A stretch of DNA of 64,000 nucleotides from Planctomycetes bacterium B3_Pla (GCA_005223045.1 NJBM01000007.1:207100-271099), one strand, 5' to 3'; counted from the stretch's first letter, positions 25,521-34,560 are shown. The notes: generated by a model from the letters alone, not told the origin. A program made the numbers and translations.

Positions 25521-26752
25521 ACGAGACACTACCGGCTCAAACTCAGCCGTCAGACAGTGTAGTTACCGAGCGGCTCAAATCGCTTGACGCATATCGCGGC
25601 CTGATTATGATTACGTTGGCCTTCGGTGGATTCGGTCTGGCCGCAACGGCAGGATTGCAGTTGAAGGCTGATCCCGAATCGGCATTCTGGAAAGTGGTCC
25701 AACACCAGTGCGTACACGCACAGTGGGCGGGCTGTAGATATTGGGACATGATCCAGCCCTCCTTCATGTTCATGGTCGGAGTCTCCATGGCGTATTCTTA
25801 TGCCAAGAGACGGAGAATGGGCCATTCTTACGTCAGCATGTTGTCCCACGCGGGCTGGCGGTCATTGGTGCTGATCTTCCTGGGGGTTTTCCTGTCATCA
25901 AACGGTCAGCAGGCGATCAACTGGACTTTTGCAAATGTCCTGTGCCAGATCGGCCTTGGGTATTGTTTTTTGTTTTTGCTGTGGTGGCGGAGTTTCCGTA
26001 CGCAGGCAGTCGCAGCGGCGGTGCTGCTAATCGCCACTTGGCTGCTTTACGTCGCATACCCCGGTAAGGGCATTGATATCGAGGCGGGCGCCCCGGACGT
26101 TGGCGTGGCTGCCGACTGGGCTCGGGAGCATCTTCAGAATGTGGGCAGGGCATGGCACAAGAATGCCAATGTGGGTCATGCCATCGACACGTGGTTTTTG
26201 AATCTGTTCCCACGGGCCGAAGCGTTTGAGTTCAATAGAGGCGGCTACCCGACCATCAATTTCATCCCGGCCATTGTGACGATGCTCTTCGGGCTTATGT
26301 GCGGTGAGTTGCTGCGCTCGGACCGGTCAGGCAGGCGGAAGATCAGGATACTCCTGATCGCCGGATTCTGCGGCCTGGCAGCCGGACAGTTGTTGCACCT
26401 TACTGGCTTGTGTCCGGTGGTCAAACGTATCTGGACACCGGCGTGGGCTCTCTTCTCTGCCGGGTGGTGCTGCCTGATTCTGGCGACTCTTTACGCCATT
26501 GTCGATGTTCTGAAATGCCACCGCTGGACATTTCCCTTGACCGTGGTTGGTGTCAACTCCATTGCCATGTACTGCATGTCGCACCAGTTGAAGCCCTGGG
26601 TCGGGCGCACGCTCAGGATGTTTATGGGCCGGGACGTCTTTCAAATCATGGGCGAAGGCTGCGCACCGATGGTGCAATCAACGATGATCGGCCTTGCTCT
26701 CTGGCTCGTCTGCTACTGGCTGTACCGCCGGAAGATGTTCATACGCATCTAA
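25517..26752 (+). CDS. DUF5009/HGSNAT-like multi-span acyltransferase
   Basis: 411 residues with about ten hydrophobic helices. The N-terminal RLKSLDAYRGLIMITLAFGG carries the LDAYRGL signature of DUF5009 and heparan-alpha-glucosaminide N-acetyltransferase relatives, integral membrane proteins that transfer acyl groups to sugars. The second helix contains MIQPSFMFMVGVSMAYS, also typical. Translation is coupled to the amidohydrolase lipoprotein upstream, which suggests that a periplasmic deacylating or amide-cleaving step and a membrane acyl transfer operate on related substrates. That link is inferred only from coupling. Confidence 0.82.
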   Translation: MNETLPAQTQPSDSVVTERLKSLDAYRGLIMITLAFGGFGLAATAGLQLKADPESAFWKVVQHQCVHAQWAGCRYWDMIQPSFMFMVGVSMAYSYAKRRRMGHSYVSMLSHAGWRSLVLIFLGVFLSSNGQQAINWTFANVLCQIGLGYCFLFLLWWRSFRTQAVAAAVLLIATWLLYVAYPGKGIDIEAGAPDVGVAADWAREHLQNVGRAWHKNANVGHAIDTWFLNLFPRAEAFEFNRGGYPTINFIPAIVTMLFGLMCGELLRSDRSGRRKIRILLIAGFCGLAAGQLLHLTGLCPVVKRIWTPAWALFSAGWCCLILATLYAIVDVLKCHRWTFPLTVVGVNSIAMYCMSHQLKPWVGRTLRMFMGRDVFQIMGEGCAPMVQSTMIGLALWLVCYWLYRRKMFIRI

Positions 26753-26826
26753 CCGGCGCTCCGGAAGACTGCAAGTACTAAACTCACAGCCCCTCCTGAT
26801 TTCAAACTGTCACTCTAATAACACTC

Positions 26827-27456
26827 TTACAGTGTCCTGCGTCGTCTTAGCCAGCTAACAACACCAACACCGATGCTGCCTAACAGAATGGCTCCAGGCG
26901 CCGGGATTGCAGCAATGCCGAACTCACCGACCGCAAAACCACCTTGGCCCGCAAAGTCAACTTGAATCGAAGAAATAAGACTGCCACCTGTGGCGAAAAA
27001 GCCATAGCCGGCGGCACCGGCAAAGCCATCCACGTCTTGGGACACGGCGATACCATCCTGAGTTGTTGCGGTGATCGTCCAAATCTCAAACAGATTCGGC
27101 TCGGCGTAAAGATAAAACGCCGCCGTCTTCAAAGGCATAGTCAAGGTTACCGAAGAAGCCCCTCCTGTGAAGTACACATCTCCCGTGTAACCATGACTCC
27201 ATGTTGCCCAGCCCGAGCCAACGGTTCGAAGATCCAGCGAAGGGCTAAAGCCAACGCTACCGCCCAGCGGACTCGGAACGGATGAGACTATGCTAAACTC
27301 AGATCGTGCATCATCCGGAAAAGGCGTCATCGTATATGGCCCCAGCGTCGCAGGCGGAGCGCCCGTACCCAGGGCTACCCCCGTGATGCCGGCCTGCGCG
27401 CTGCCCACAGCCAGAGTCAGAACTGCCAGAGCACTAACAATTATCAGTTTTTTCAT
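26827..27456 (-). CDS. PEP-CTERM-sorted exported protein
   Basis: 209 residues from [24 protein letters not shown] lies 9 bases upstream of this ATG. A Sec signal ends near ..GSAQA. The middle is a beta-rich domain low in charge. The C-terminus reads [20 protein letters not shown] then RRRRTL, a PEP-CTERM type sorting tail (short Pro motif, hydrophobic helix, basic end) in the PAPGA variant common in Phycisphaerae. Such proteins are cut by an exosortase and displayed on the surface or in extracellular matrix. No exosortase is in the window. It converges with the DUF5009 gene. Confidence 0.88.
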   Translation of the reverse strand: MKKLIIVSALAVLTLAVGSAQAGITGVALGTGAPPATLGPYTMTPFPDDARSEFSIVSSVPSPLGGSVGFSPSLDLRTVGSGWATWSHGYTGDVYFTGGASSVTLTMPLKTAAFYLYAEPNLFEIWTITATTQDGIAVSQDVDGFAGAAGYGFFATGGSLISSIQVDFAGQGGFAVGEFGIAAIPAPGAILLGSIGVGVVSWLRRRRTL

Positions 27457-27877
27457 CCCAATTTCTCCTTTTTTCAAAATTTACTATTTCTCCATGTCAT
27501 TATTGACAGTCACGTCAACCTTCTTCAACCTGAAGGGTCTTGCGCATAGATCCTCCGGATCGTACATAGGTAAGGTTGTTAAGCGGACATGATTGGATAG
27601 ACTGCAACCGCAGTGCTAAATTAAAGCGTGGATGCAAACAAGTATCTTGTTTTACACCGCTCCTCCGTTTCATGCCGTATTACCTCACTCCGACTAACGT
27701 CCCATTACCTGATAACGCATCAGGCACTTGCCCAGGAACTATGGATACGTAATACGCCGAGAGGTCTCAATCCGCAGATACTGATCGACCTCAATTACCC
27801 ATCTATACCAGACTGCCACATTCTCGTCAAGGAAAATTTACACAAATCTGAAGAATTTCATCCTACTTCTCACTGTG
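27457..27877. other. Intergenic stretch without a supported gene
   Basis: It contains the promoter region of the PEP-CTERM gene, including an inverted repeat TTGACAGTCACGTCAA near 27505-27520 that could be an operator. An open frame on the plus strand (27628-27936) shows no ribosome site and ends inside a REP-like palindrome, so it is not reported as a gene. Confidence 0.4.
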
Positions 27878-27920
27878 TCGCGGGCATCCTGCCCGCGAAT
27901 CGAGGGCGAGACGCCCTCGA
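27878..27920. repeat. Double perfect palindrome (BIME-like)
   Basis: TCGCGGGCA-TCC-TGCCCGCGA (27878-27898) and TCGAGGGCG-AGA-CGCCCTCGA (27900-27920): two perfect 9-bp stems in a row. It lies 4 bases beyond the stop of the minus-strand sugar isomerase and could also end its transcript. Confidence 0.7.
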
Positions 27921-27924
27921 CACG

Positions 27925-28755
27925 TTAGCGAATTAGCTTGCCGAGGTGCTCCAGACTGCGGGCAGCCTGGTCGGGCGTGCCGCACTCCACGGAGAAAACG
28001 ATGTCTTGCGGCGTTTTTTCCCGGACAGTTCCGATGATCCTCGCCCAGTCAAGCACACCGTCACCGCAGGCACAACCGACAGGCGTACCGGTCACCTTGC
28101 CGCGTTCGGCGTCCGAGTGCTCTACGGATATGTCCTTGGCGTGCAGGTGTACGAGCCTCTCAGCCACGCGATCCAGCCACTCGTACACTTCCTGGCCGGC
28201 TAAGTAGGCGTTGCCGGTGTCGAAGTTTATCCCGATAGCCGGTGAATCGACCAGATTATAGATTCGATCGAGACCGTCCGGTGTCTTGGAATACTGCGCG
28301 TGCGGCTCGATGCCGATTTTCACTCCCCGTCGTTCGGCGATGAAAGCGGCTTCCTGAAGCGTGTACTTGATCAATACGAAGTCTTCCTCTTCCGTCGTCC
28401 ATTTGGCCTTGATCCCCTCATCCGTGTTGATAACGGGGGCACCAATCTCGGCGGCTACTCGAATCGCCAGCTTGATGTATTCGCCGTGCACGTCGGGCCT
28501 TCCCAGAGGTCCGTGCGACTGCAGGCCGGACATCTTCAGCCCGGCACTGTCGCAGGCCTCCTTGATCCGATAAGGATCGTCAAACATCGAGACCGTGTGG
28601 AAATAGCCTGCCTCACTCATCAGCTCCCTTCCGAAATGCACCATAGGCTCGATGTATTCGTATCCCATCTCGGCTGTCTTCTCAACCGCCCACTCGAAGG
28701 GTTTGTCGCTGCTGCGCGAGAATTCCGTGTTCAAACCAATATAAACATTGCCCAT
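27925..28755 (-). CDS. Sugar phosphate isomerase/epimerase-like TIM-barrel protein
   Basis: 276 residues, complete. The xylose-isomerase-like (AP endonuclease 2) fold is indicated by NVYIGLNTEFSRSS at the start, the metal-ligand strands KIGIEPHAQYS (Glu), GINFDTGNAYL (Asp), LVHLHAKDI (His) and IVFSVECGTPDQA (Glu). Such enzymes epimerise or isomerise ketoses, inosose or 3-keto sugars, often together with Gfo/Idh proteins. It stands alone on the minus strand, with palindromic repeats on both sides. The start has GGAGCATGTGAAATG-like spacing. Confidence 0.85.
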   Translation of the reverse strand: MGNVYIGLNTEFSRSSDKPFEWAVEKTAEMGYEYIEPMVHFGRELMSEAGYFHTVSMFDDPYRIKEACDSAGLKMSGLQSHGPLGRPDVHGEYIKLAIRVAAEIGAPVINTDEGIKAKWTTEEEDFVLIKYTLQEAAFIAERRGVKIGIEPHAQYSKTPDGLDRIYNLVDSPAIGINFDTGNAYLAGQEVYEWLDRVAERLVHLHAKDISVEHSDAERGKVTGTPVGCACGDGVLDWARIIGTVREKTPQDIVFSVECGTPDQAARSLEHLGKLIR

Positions 28756-28788
28756 TTCACATGCTCCTTTCTAAAATCAAAATGCAAT

Positions 28789-28878
28789 CCCGGCGTGCCG
28801 GGAACGGAATTCATCGCGGCTTGCCGCGATTCTCCGTAAGTACCGTGAGGCGCACCTTTCGGCGGAGTCCCTGGGACC
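28789..28878. repeat. Cluster of small palindromes upstream of the isomerase gene
   Basis: CCCGGCGTGCCGGG (28788-28801), ATCGCGGC-TT-GCCGCGAT (28813-28830, perfect 8-bp stem) and CTCCG...CGGAGTCCCTGGGA (28832-28876). The last resembles the double-hairpin element at 29324-29348 and 62543-62566, but with a longer loop insert. Confidence 0.5.
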
Positions 28879-29268
28879 GCCATTTTGATATTGTCCATAA
28901 GAAGATCAAAAATCAAAGTGTAAAATTCAAAAATTAAGGAAGTCGTCCCTAAGGGACTCCACTATTTTGATCTTTAATGTTTGATTTCTAATTTTCTGTT
29001 GCGGCCTTCTTTGAAAAAATCTGCTGATGGCTACCAACTATTGCGGTTTACAGCCTGCCGTTTTTAGGCAGCTTTAAGGACCGGCTCGCGAGATTCACCG
29101 AACAGTTGCCTTAAGAAAACGCTATTTTTTAACATTTTTTGAAAATTTTTTCAATTTTTCCCCATTTTTCCATCTACATTTGCCCTGTCACAAACGCCTT
29201 ATAAGTAGAAGCGCCCAATTGGGCACATAGTGCCGACTTGCCGGAAATGAGAAAAAAAACTTAAATTT
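28879..29268. other. AT-rich intergenic stretch with palindromes
   Basis: No gene is supported. It contains GTCCCTAAGGGAC (28945-28957) and the perfect 12-base palindrome GCCCAATTGGGC (29213-29224), separated by an AT-rich tract near 29125-29175. It forms the far upstream region of the large repeat-protein gene. Confidence 0.4.
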
Positions 29269-29297
29269 GGTCGCAACCGTGGTATAATCTTGCGACC
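29269..29297 (+). promoter_or_regulatory. -10 box embedded in an inverted repeat
   Basis: A perfect TATAAT (29283-29288) lies between GGTCGCAA (29269-29276) and TTGCGACC (29290-29297), an exact 8-base inverted repeat. No good -35 hexamer is visible. The arrangement suggests an operator overlapping a promoter for the 1179-residue gene, with a leader of about 440 bases. It could instead be an RNA hairpin. Confidence 0.4.
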
Positions 29298-29301
29298 TGT
29301 A

Positions 29302-29357
29302 CAGATAATACCATTTCGGTATTCCGCCGTAAGGCGTCCCTTTCGGGAGTTTATCTG
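29302..29357 (+). ncRNA. Possible structured leader RNA (four-way junction)
   Basis: CAGATAA (29302-29308) pairs exactly with TTATCTG (29351-29357), enclosing three adjacent hairpins: TACC/GGTA with loop ATTTC, CGCC-GTAA-GGCG with a GNRA tetraloop, and TCCC-TTTC-GGGA. It starts just after the candidate promoter and lies in the leader of the repeat-protein gene. It matches no riboswitch I know. The last two hairpins also resemble a dispersed double-hairpin repeat, so a mobile origin is equally possible. Confidence 0.35.
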
Positions 29358-29618
29358 GGCAGGAGGAAGGGAGTTCCTCGGTTTGTGTCGGTTATTGTTC
29401 TGAAGGTTTTTCGCGACCGCTACGCGAAGCTGTTTCGCCTCGTCAGTCAGAGCAGAGGAAAGGAAAGAAATGTGCCGGGTCTTAAATAGCGCATGTCCGA
29501 TCCGGCAGGCAATCTTGGTTCTGACAGTTGGTTAGATGCCAAAGGTGCAGGCTTTAGTGGGCATAATCAAGGTAGCCAGGCACGAGTACAGTATGGACGA
29601 CTGAGGATGGATGATGGA

Positions 29619-29674
29619 CGTCTTTCGTCTTTCGTCTCTCGTCTCTCGTCCTTCGTCCTTCGTCCTTCGTGCCT
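29619..29674 (+). repeat. Heptanucleotide tandem repeat (CGTCYYT)n
   Basis: Eight consecutive 7-base units: CGTCTTT twice, CGTCTCT twice, CGTCCTT three times and a degenerate CGTGCCT. It lies about 60 bases before the start of the 1179-residue gene, in its leader. Confidence 0.85.
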
Positions 29675-29732
29675 CGGCTTAGGCCCAAGCCGCACCACAA
29701 TGAATATTGTCGAGATTTGAAAGGAGAATGAC

Positions 29733-32700
29733 ATGTTGACGACAAGAATCAATCCAACCATTACGAGAGTGTTGTGTGCCTGCATTGTGCTTCTTGCATC
29801 CGGGGCTCTGTGGGTGCCGGTGTCTGTTGCCAATCCCCCCGTGGAGTACACTGTCACATCTTCGGCCGGGCCGAACGGCGCGATCAGTCCCGATGGCGAC
29901 ACTGTTGTTGCCAAGGGCGGCGACCTGTCATTTACAGCCACTCCCAACACGGGCTATAAGGTCGACACATGGTCTGTCGATGGCGCTGAGGCCCAGACGG
30001 GCGGCACCGGTTTCACACTGACCGATATCCAGGCCGATCAAACGGTTGACGTGACGTTCAAACCGCTTGGATTCGACATTTCATCTTCGGCTGATACGAA
30101 CGGCTCGATTAGTCCTGACGGTACTACTACCGTCACTTACGGCAGCGACCTGTCATTTACTGCCACTCCCAACACAGGTTATGAGGTTGATAAATGGTCG
30201 GTAGACGGCTCTGAGGCCCAGACAGGCGGCGATAGCTTATCACTGACCAATATCCAGGCCAACCACACAGTTGACGTGACCTTCAAACTCCTTAAATTCG
30301 AGGTTTCATCCTCGGCCGGCGAGAACGGCGCGGTCAGTCCTGACGGTACTACTACCGTCACTTACGGCAGCGACCTGGGTTTTTCAGCCACTCCCGCCGC
30401 GGGCTATGAGGTCGATACATGGTCTGTGGATGGCTCCGAGGCCCAGACGGGCGGCGACAGCTTTACACTTGCCGATATCCAGGCCAATCAATCAGTTGAC
30501 GTGACCTTTAAACTGCTCGAACTCGAGATTTCATCTTCGGCGGGTTCGAACGGGGCGATTTACCCCGACGGCTCCAAAACCGTTACTTACGGCGACGACC
30601 AGGATTTTACGGCCTATCCCAGCATGGGTTATGAGGTTGATAAATGGTCAGTAGACGGCTCTGAGGCCCAGACAGGCGGCGACAGCTTTTCGCTGACCGA
30701 TATCCAGGCCGATCACTCCGTTGATGTGACGTTCAAACTGCTCGAATTCGATATCAGCGGCACAGCCGGTCCGAACGGCGCTATTAGCCCCGATGGTGAC
30801 ACTACCGTAACCTGGGGCAGCGATCTGGAGTTTACAGCCGCCCCCGAAGGGGAGTATTTGGTGCGTATATGGTCTGTGGACGGCGAGCAGGTTCAGATAG
30901 GCGGAGATACCTATATGCTTACCGGCATCTCTGCCGACCACTCAGTAGATGTGAGCTTCAGCTTACTTTACTACGTGGTATCATCCTCGTCCATCGGGGG
31001 TGGTTCGATCGATCCTGACGGTTCTCTTACGGCCGAGCCCGGCGACAGCCTGGCGTATTCAGCCCAGCCCGACCCTGAATACAGGATAATCAAATGGTCT
31101 GTGGACGGCTCGACCGCACAGTGGGGCGGCGCCGTCTTCACCCTCGACAATATTCAGGACGATCACGACGTTACTGTCCTGTTCGGCCAGGTCGACTATG
31201 TGATTACAGCTACGGCCGGTCCGGGCGGCTCAGTCAGTCCCAAAAGCGTTGGTGTGACTTCCGGTGGCAACTACACGTTCACCGCCACTCCCGACACAGG
31301 CTACGAGGTAGATACGTGGTTCATGGACGGCGGCGTAGCCCAGACAGGCGGTACTACCTATGAGGTCAGCGGTCCCATCTATGAAGATCACGCAATTCAC
31401 GTCACGTTCAAAAAGAAGGTGTGTGAATCTCTTGGCACGTACGAATTTGAGGCCAAAGGCGAGTTCAAGGACGGCATTATTACCAACAACCAGCCTGAAC
31501 CGAACGAGCCGCTGGTTATTGTCAAACCGGTGGGCCTCGGGGATAATCCTGATAACAAGGTGATGGCAATGAGCAACCTGGCACGTGCTAAAGGCACCTT
31601 TGCCAAGACCTCTGCCGATGAGATTCAGATATGTTTCAAATATTTGTTCACGGACCCGAACGTTGAATTGGCGGTCTCCATATCGGATTCACCGGCGCTT
31701 CTGGCCGCGGACGATCCTCTGCGGGCGGAGCATTACATCGAGGTCGGACGGCTGGCGCCTCCGCCCGCCGATCAGGCCGGCTCGCCGGGCAGTGACCGCT
31801 TTGCAGTCTTTCAGAAAGTGGTCTGGACAGAAGATCTGAACTTTGCCGACGGACTGTATGTTGAGTTGGAGTTGACCAAGCAGACCGTCAACGGCGCAGG
31901 CAGCCTGGTCTATATTGACAATTGGAGTGCGTCGTTAGACTGCAACGGCGTCTGTTTGGACATAAACGGCGACAATGCCGTCAGTAGTGCGGACCTTCTG
32001 AAAGTCGTTGGCGCCTATGGCTCTGCTGCAACAGGCGCGACGGCTTGCCTGGAAGGGGCCTTCACCGCCGACGGATACGTGGATTCGTATGACGTTGTCG
32101 CGTGGGATTGGGCCATGAACTCCGATCAGCGCCTGCTCAGTTACTGCGGCCTGCCTCTAACAGGCGAATCCGGCGGCGTTAGCCTTATGAGCGCCGGCGC
32201 ACCGGTGGCTCTGGCCGCAAATGCTCCCAGTGATTTGAGCGACATATTGATAGCCGGCAGGACAGCCGAACTAAAGGACTCTCTCTGCGTCTTTGACAGT
32301 GCCGGCCAGGCCGGCGGATCGTCTGCCTCAAGTCGCGGCAACATCAGACTTGCGCAGGGACCTGACGGTGGAATCTACCAGCTCAATTCCGAGACAGGCC
32401 TGGTTCGCCTGGACGGCACGGGCGAGGTGGTCGTACCTTCAGGCAAGCTCGATATTGTCGGCGAACCTCGCTACAACTCATCCGCGACGGTTTACGTAGG
32501 CATTCAAAACGGCGGCCCGGATTCATTCGGCCGGCCCGTTCTCGATGTCGCTTTGGATGACGAATATGTCTATGTCGTTCCGGTGGTGGTCAGTCCCGAC
32601 GGCGGCGAGGCTTATACCGCCGCGGCAAAGCTCAGGCTCTCGGCAGGCAGTCCGCCTTACGAGTTGGTCGAGCTGTATGACGTTGCTCCGCTGCCCAATG

Positions 32701-33272
32701 ACAACCAGTACCGGGACAATCTGCGGGAAATCGAAATCGACGGCGCCGGCAACGTTTACGTCCTGAACGTACACTCGCTCAATGAAAGCGATATCCTGTG
32801 GAAATACGCAGTGGATGGGACGGTAGAGCGTCTGGATCTGGGCAGACCGGATAGCGGCAGCTACGTGCCCGCTCCTATCGCAATGTGCGTCTCGCAGACA
32901 ACCGGCACGCTGTATTTAGCTTCGGCCGCCGGTAACCAAGCCGAACCGGATTCGACTGTCATATACGTCTTCTCCACACAGGGTGGACTTGCTCCCGCTG
33001 GGTCCGTCACGATCAACGGCCTGCAGCACGTAACCGGCATAACCGAGGATCCGGCCACAGGGACACTGTGGATCGCCGGCTTCAACATGTACGACATCCC
33101 GCAGGACCCGAATCCGGCCGAGCCGGCATTCTGCTACCCATGCCTGGCAAGCATCTCGGCCGCAGGCGACAGCGTCGAGGTTATACCGCTCTTAGACCCT
33201 GCCTCCCACGATTTGGCGCTGCCAATGTCAATCCTGTGGACAGGTATTGTTGAAAGAACCGGAGTAGAATAG
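29733..33272 (+). CDS. Secreted repeat protein with dockerin-like segment
   Basis: 1179 residues; AAAGGAG precedes the ATG. A Sec signal (hydrophobic IVLLASGALWVPVSVA) is cut near residue 34. Seven tandem beta-repeats of about 75 residues follow (about 38-563), each with a SPDG turn, FTATP, GYEVD.WSVDG.EAQTGG and ending VDVTFK; this is the divergent InlB B-repeat pattern. A beta-sandwich follows, then a dockerin-like calcium-binding pair (CLDINGDNAVSSADLLKVVG and FTADGYVDSYDVVAWDW, near 745-800), then a propeller-like domain to the end. No PEP-CTERM tail. Probably an extracellular adhesive or scaffold protein. A GC-rich hairpin follows the stop. Confidence 0.85.
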   Translation: MLTTRINPTITRVLCACIVLLASGALWVPVSVANPPVEYTVTSSAGPNGAISPDGDTVVAKGGDLSFTATPNTGYKVDTWSVDGAEAQTGGTGFTLTDIQADQTVDVTFKPLGFDISSSADTNGSISPDGTTTVTYGSDLSFTATPNTGYEVDKWSVDGSEAQTGGDSLSLTNIQANHTVDVTFKLLKFEVSSSAGENGAVSPDGTTTVTYGSDLGFSATPAAGYEVDTWSVDGSEAQTGGDSFTLADIQANQSVDVTFKLLELEISSSAGSNGAIYPDGSKTVTYGDDQDFTAYPSMGYEVDKWSVDGSEAQTGGDSFSLTDIQADHSVDVTFKLLEFDISGTAGPNGAISPDGDTTVTWGSDLEFTAAPEGEYLVRIWSVDGEQVQIGGDTYMLTGISADHSVDVSFSLLYYVVSSSSIGGGSIDPDGSLTAEPGDSLAYSAQPDPEYRIIKWSVDGSTAQWGGAVFTLDNIQDDHDVTVLFGQVDYVITATAGPGGSVSPKSVGVTSGGNYTFTATPDTGYEVDTWFMDGGVAQTGGTTYEVSGPIYEDHAIHVTFKKKVCESLGTYEFEAKGEFKDGIITNNQPEPNEPLVIVKPVGLGDNPDNKVMAMSNLARAKGTFAKTSADEIQICFKYLFTDPNVELAVSISDSPALLAADDPLRAEHYIEVGRLAPPPADQAGSPGSDRFAVFQKVVWTEDLNFADGLYVELELTKQTVNGAGSLVYIDNWSASLDCNGVCLDINGDNAVSSADLLKVVGAYGSAATGATACLEGAFTADGYVDSYDVVAWDWAMNSDQRLLSYCGLPLTGESGGVSLMSAGAPVALAANAPSDLSDILIAGRTAELKDSLCVFDSAGQAGGSSASSRGNIRLAQGPDGGIYQLNSETGLVRLDGTGEVVVPSGKLDIVGEPRYNSSATVYVGIQNGGPDSFGRPVLDVALDDEYVYVVPVVVSPDGGEAYTAAAKLRLSAGSPPYELVELYDVAPLPNDNQYRDNLREIEIDGAGNVYVLNVHSLNESDILWKYAVDGTVERLDLGRPDSGSYVPAPIAMCVSQTTGTLYLASAAGNQAEPDSTVIYVFSTQGGLAPAGSVTINGLQHVTGITEDPATGTLWIAGFNMYDIPQDPNPAEPAFCYPCLASISAAGDSVEVIPLLDPASHDLALPMSILWTGIVERTGVE
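29844..31421 (+). repeat. Seven intragenic tandem repeats of about 225 bp
   Basis: Units encode about 75 residues each. Units 2 to 4 are the most alike at DNA level (for example repeated GACGGTACTACTACCGTCAC and TGAGGCCCAGAC), while units 5 to 7 are diverged. This suggests recent duplication or gene conversion within the first half of the array. Confidence 0.85.
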
Positions 33273-33281
33273 AACCACAAC

Positions 33282-33320
33282 GCGGGGACGGCAGATCCCA
33301 CGGATTTCCGCCGTCCCCGC
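33282..33320 (+). terminator. GC-rich hairpin after the repeat-protein gene
   Basis: GCGGGGACGGC (33282-33292) and GCCGTCCCCGC (33310-33320) make a perfect 11-bp stem with a 17-base loop, 10 bases after the stop. The following AAAATTTTG contains only a short T-run, so it is a probable but not classical intrinsic terminator. Confidence 0.5.
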
Positions 33321-33677
33321 AAAATTTTGCCCAGCCGAAAACCTGAAGCGCAGCAAAATAATTAATAATAATTAACCAATCATCAATTGAATTGATCAAG
33401 GAATATCGTGTTACTCCGGGTGCATCTAAGGAGTCTGTTCGAGACTCGTTGCCCGGATTCATCGACATTGTTGGATCGGTCTGGCATGGCCTTGGAGGAT
33501 TCTGTTTCTCTTCTGTTGTCTATTAGATAGAAAGGGAAAGCCTATTGGACTGGCTCCCAGTCATGGCATGTTCCAAAACCTATATGATTATCTCTTGACC
33601 AAATCACGAATTGCCCTATCATCTATCCCGATGAGAGTTGACAAGAAGTCGAACATGGTATGCCTCGGAGCACTCCA
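33321..33677. other. Intergenic stretch without recognised features
   Basis: AT-rich near 33355-33395 (AATTAATAATAATTAACC). No gene or repeat family recognised. It forms the upstream region of the PLD-like gene. Confidence 0.4.
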
Positions 33678-34538
33678 ATGAAATCTTTGACGGTACTGTC
33701 GCGAGATTGGAAGTGTGAGTTGGCTGCCCTTGTCAAAAGCGCACAGACGCAAATCATTATATCGTCACCATATTTGACGAGCCAAGGGAGTGCGTTTATT
33801 CTGGCGAACTTACGTAAACGCGTTGCTCCAAAAATCAAACTCCGCGTACTTACGGATCTCTCACCCACAAATGTCTGTCAAGGTGCAACAGATCCTGCTG
33901 CTATCAGGACGTTATGGCATGCAGTGGCAGACTTTACTTTGTTGCATCTTCCCAGACTCCATGCCAAAGTGTACGTCGGCGATTTTCGCTGTGCGATAGT
34001 AACCTCTGCAAACCTAACTGCCGGAGGACTCGGACGAAACTACGAATACGGGATAAGAGTCTCGGAGCACCGCTTCGTTAAGGACATAGCGGACGACATC
34101 AGGGATTAATCTGATCTTGGTGCCACGATCAGTGCGCACGAGCTTGAGCAGTACTGCAGCATTGCAGCGCGCCTGCGCGCCACCTACAAGAAGCAGCAGA
34201 AATCAATCGTCAGATCAGTACAGCGAGAATTCAACCAGCAGCTTCTAACTGCAGAGGACGAACTCATACGCCTTCGGCTTTCTGGTGGAGCCATGCACAC
34301 CGTCTTCGCCAAGACCATTCTTTACCTGCTACGTCGATACGGATCTTTGTCAACAGTTCAAATCCACCCGAAGATAGAATCGATTCACCCAGACTTATGT
34401 GATAACACTATTGACCGAGTTATCGACGGGAAACACTTTGGAAAGAAATGGAAACATGCTGTGAGAACGGCACAGCAACAACTCAAGAGAAATGGACAAG
34501 TGGACCTGCAACAAGGTCGCTGGGTGATAGTCCACTGA
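33678..34538 (+). pseudogene. Phospholipase D-like nuclease with one in-frame stop
   Basis: One continuous frame of 286 codons is interrupted by a single TAA at 34107-34109. Before it: MKSLTVLSRDWKCELAALV, IIISSPYLTSQG, and the single PLD motif LHAKVYVGDFRCAIVTSANL with His and Lys, the Asp-type position and an Asn, as in PLD_2-like nucleases. After it: SDLGATISAHELEQYC, a coiled helix region, then RRYGSLSTVQIHPKI and the end QQGRWVIVH, resembling a winged-helix. The two halves are in the same frame, so a point mutation (for example TAT to TAA) explains the break. The start has GGAG 8 bases upstream. The protein may be a truncated 143-residue form or a dead gene. Confidence 0.7.
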
Positions 34539-34560
34539 GTTGAGAGACAGGAGGTTTCCA

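Noticed and set aside
27628..27936. Plus-strand open frame of 102 codons
   Set aside because: No ribosome site and its end is made of a REP-like double palindrome that encodes a recurrent non-protein phrase.
29302..29357. tRNA gene or known riboswitch
   Set aside because: Has a 7-bp closing stem, but no T-loop GTTCRA, no anticodon arm of correct length, and no match to c-di-GMP or cobalamin consensus elements.
29733..33272. Cellulosome component
   Set aside because: The dockerin-like segment is single and no cohesin or glycoside hydrolase gene is nearby; such segments are common in Planctomycetota without cellulosomes.
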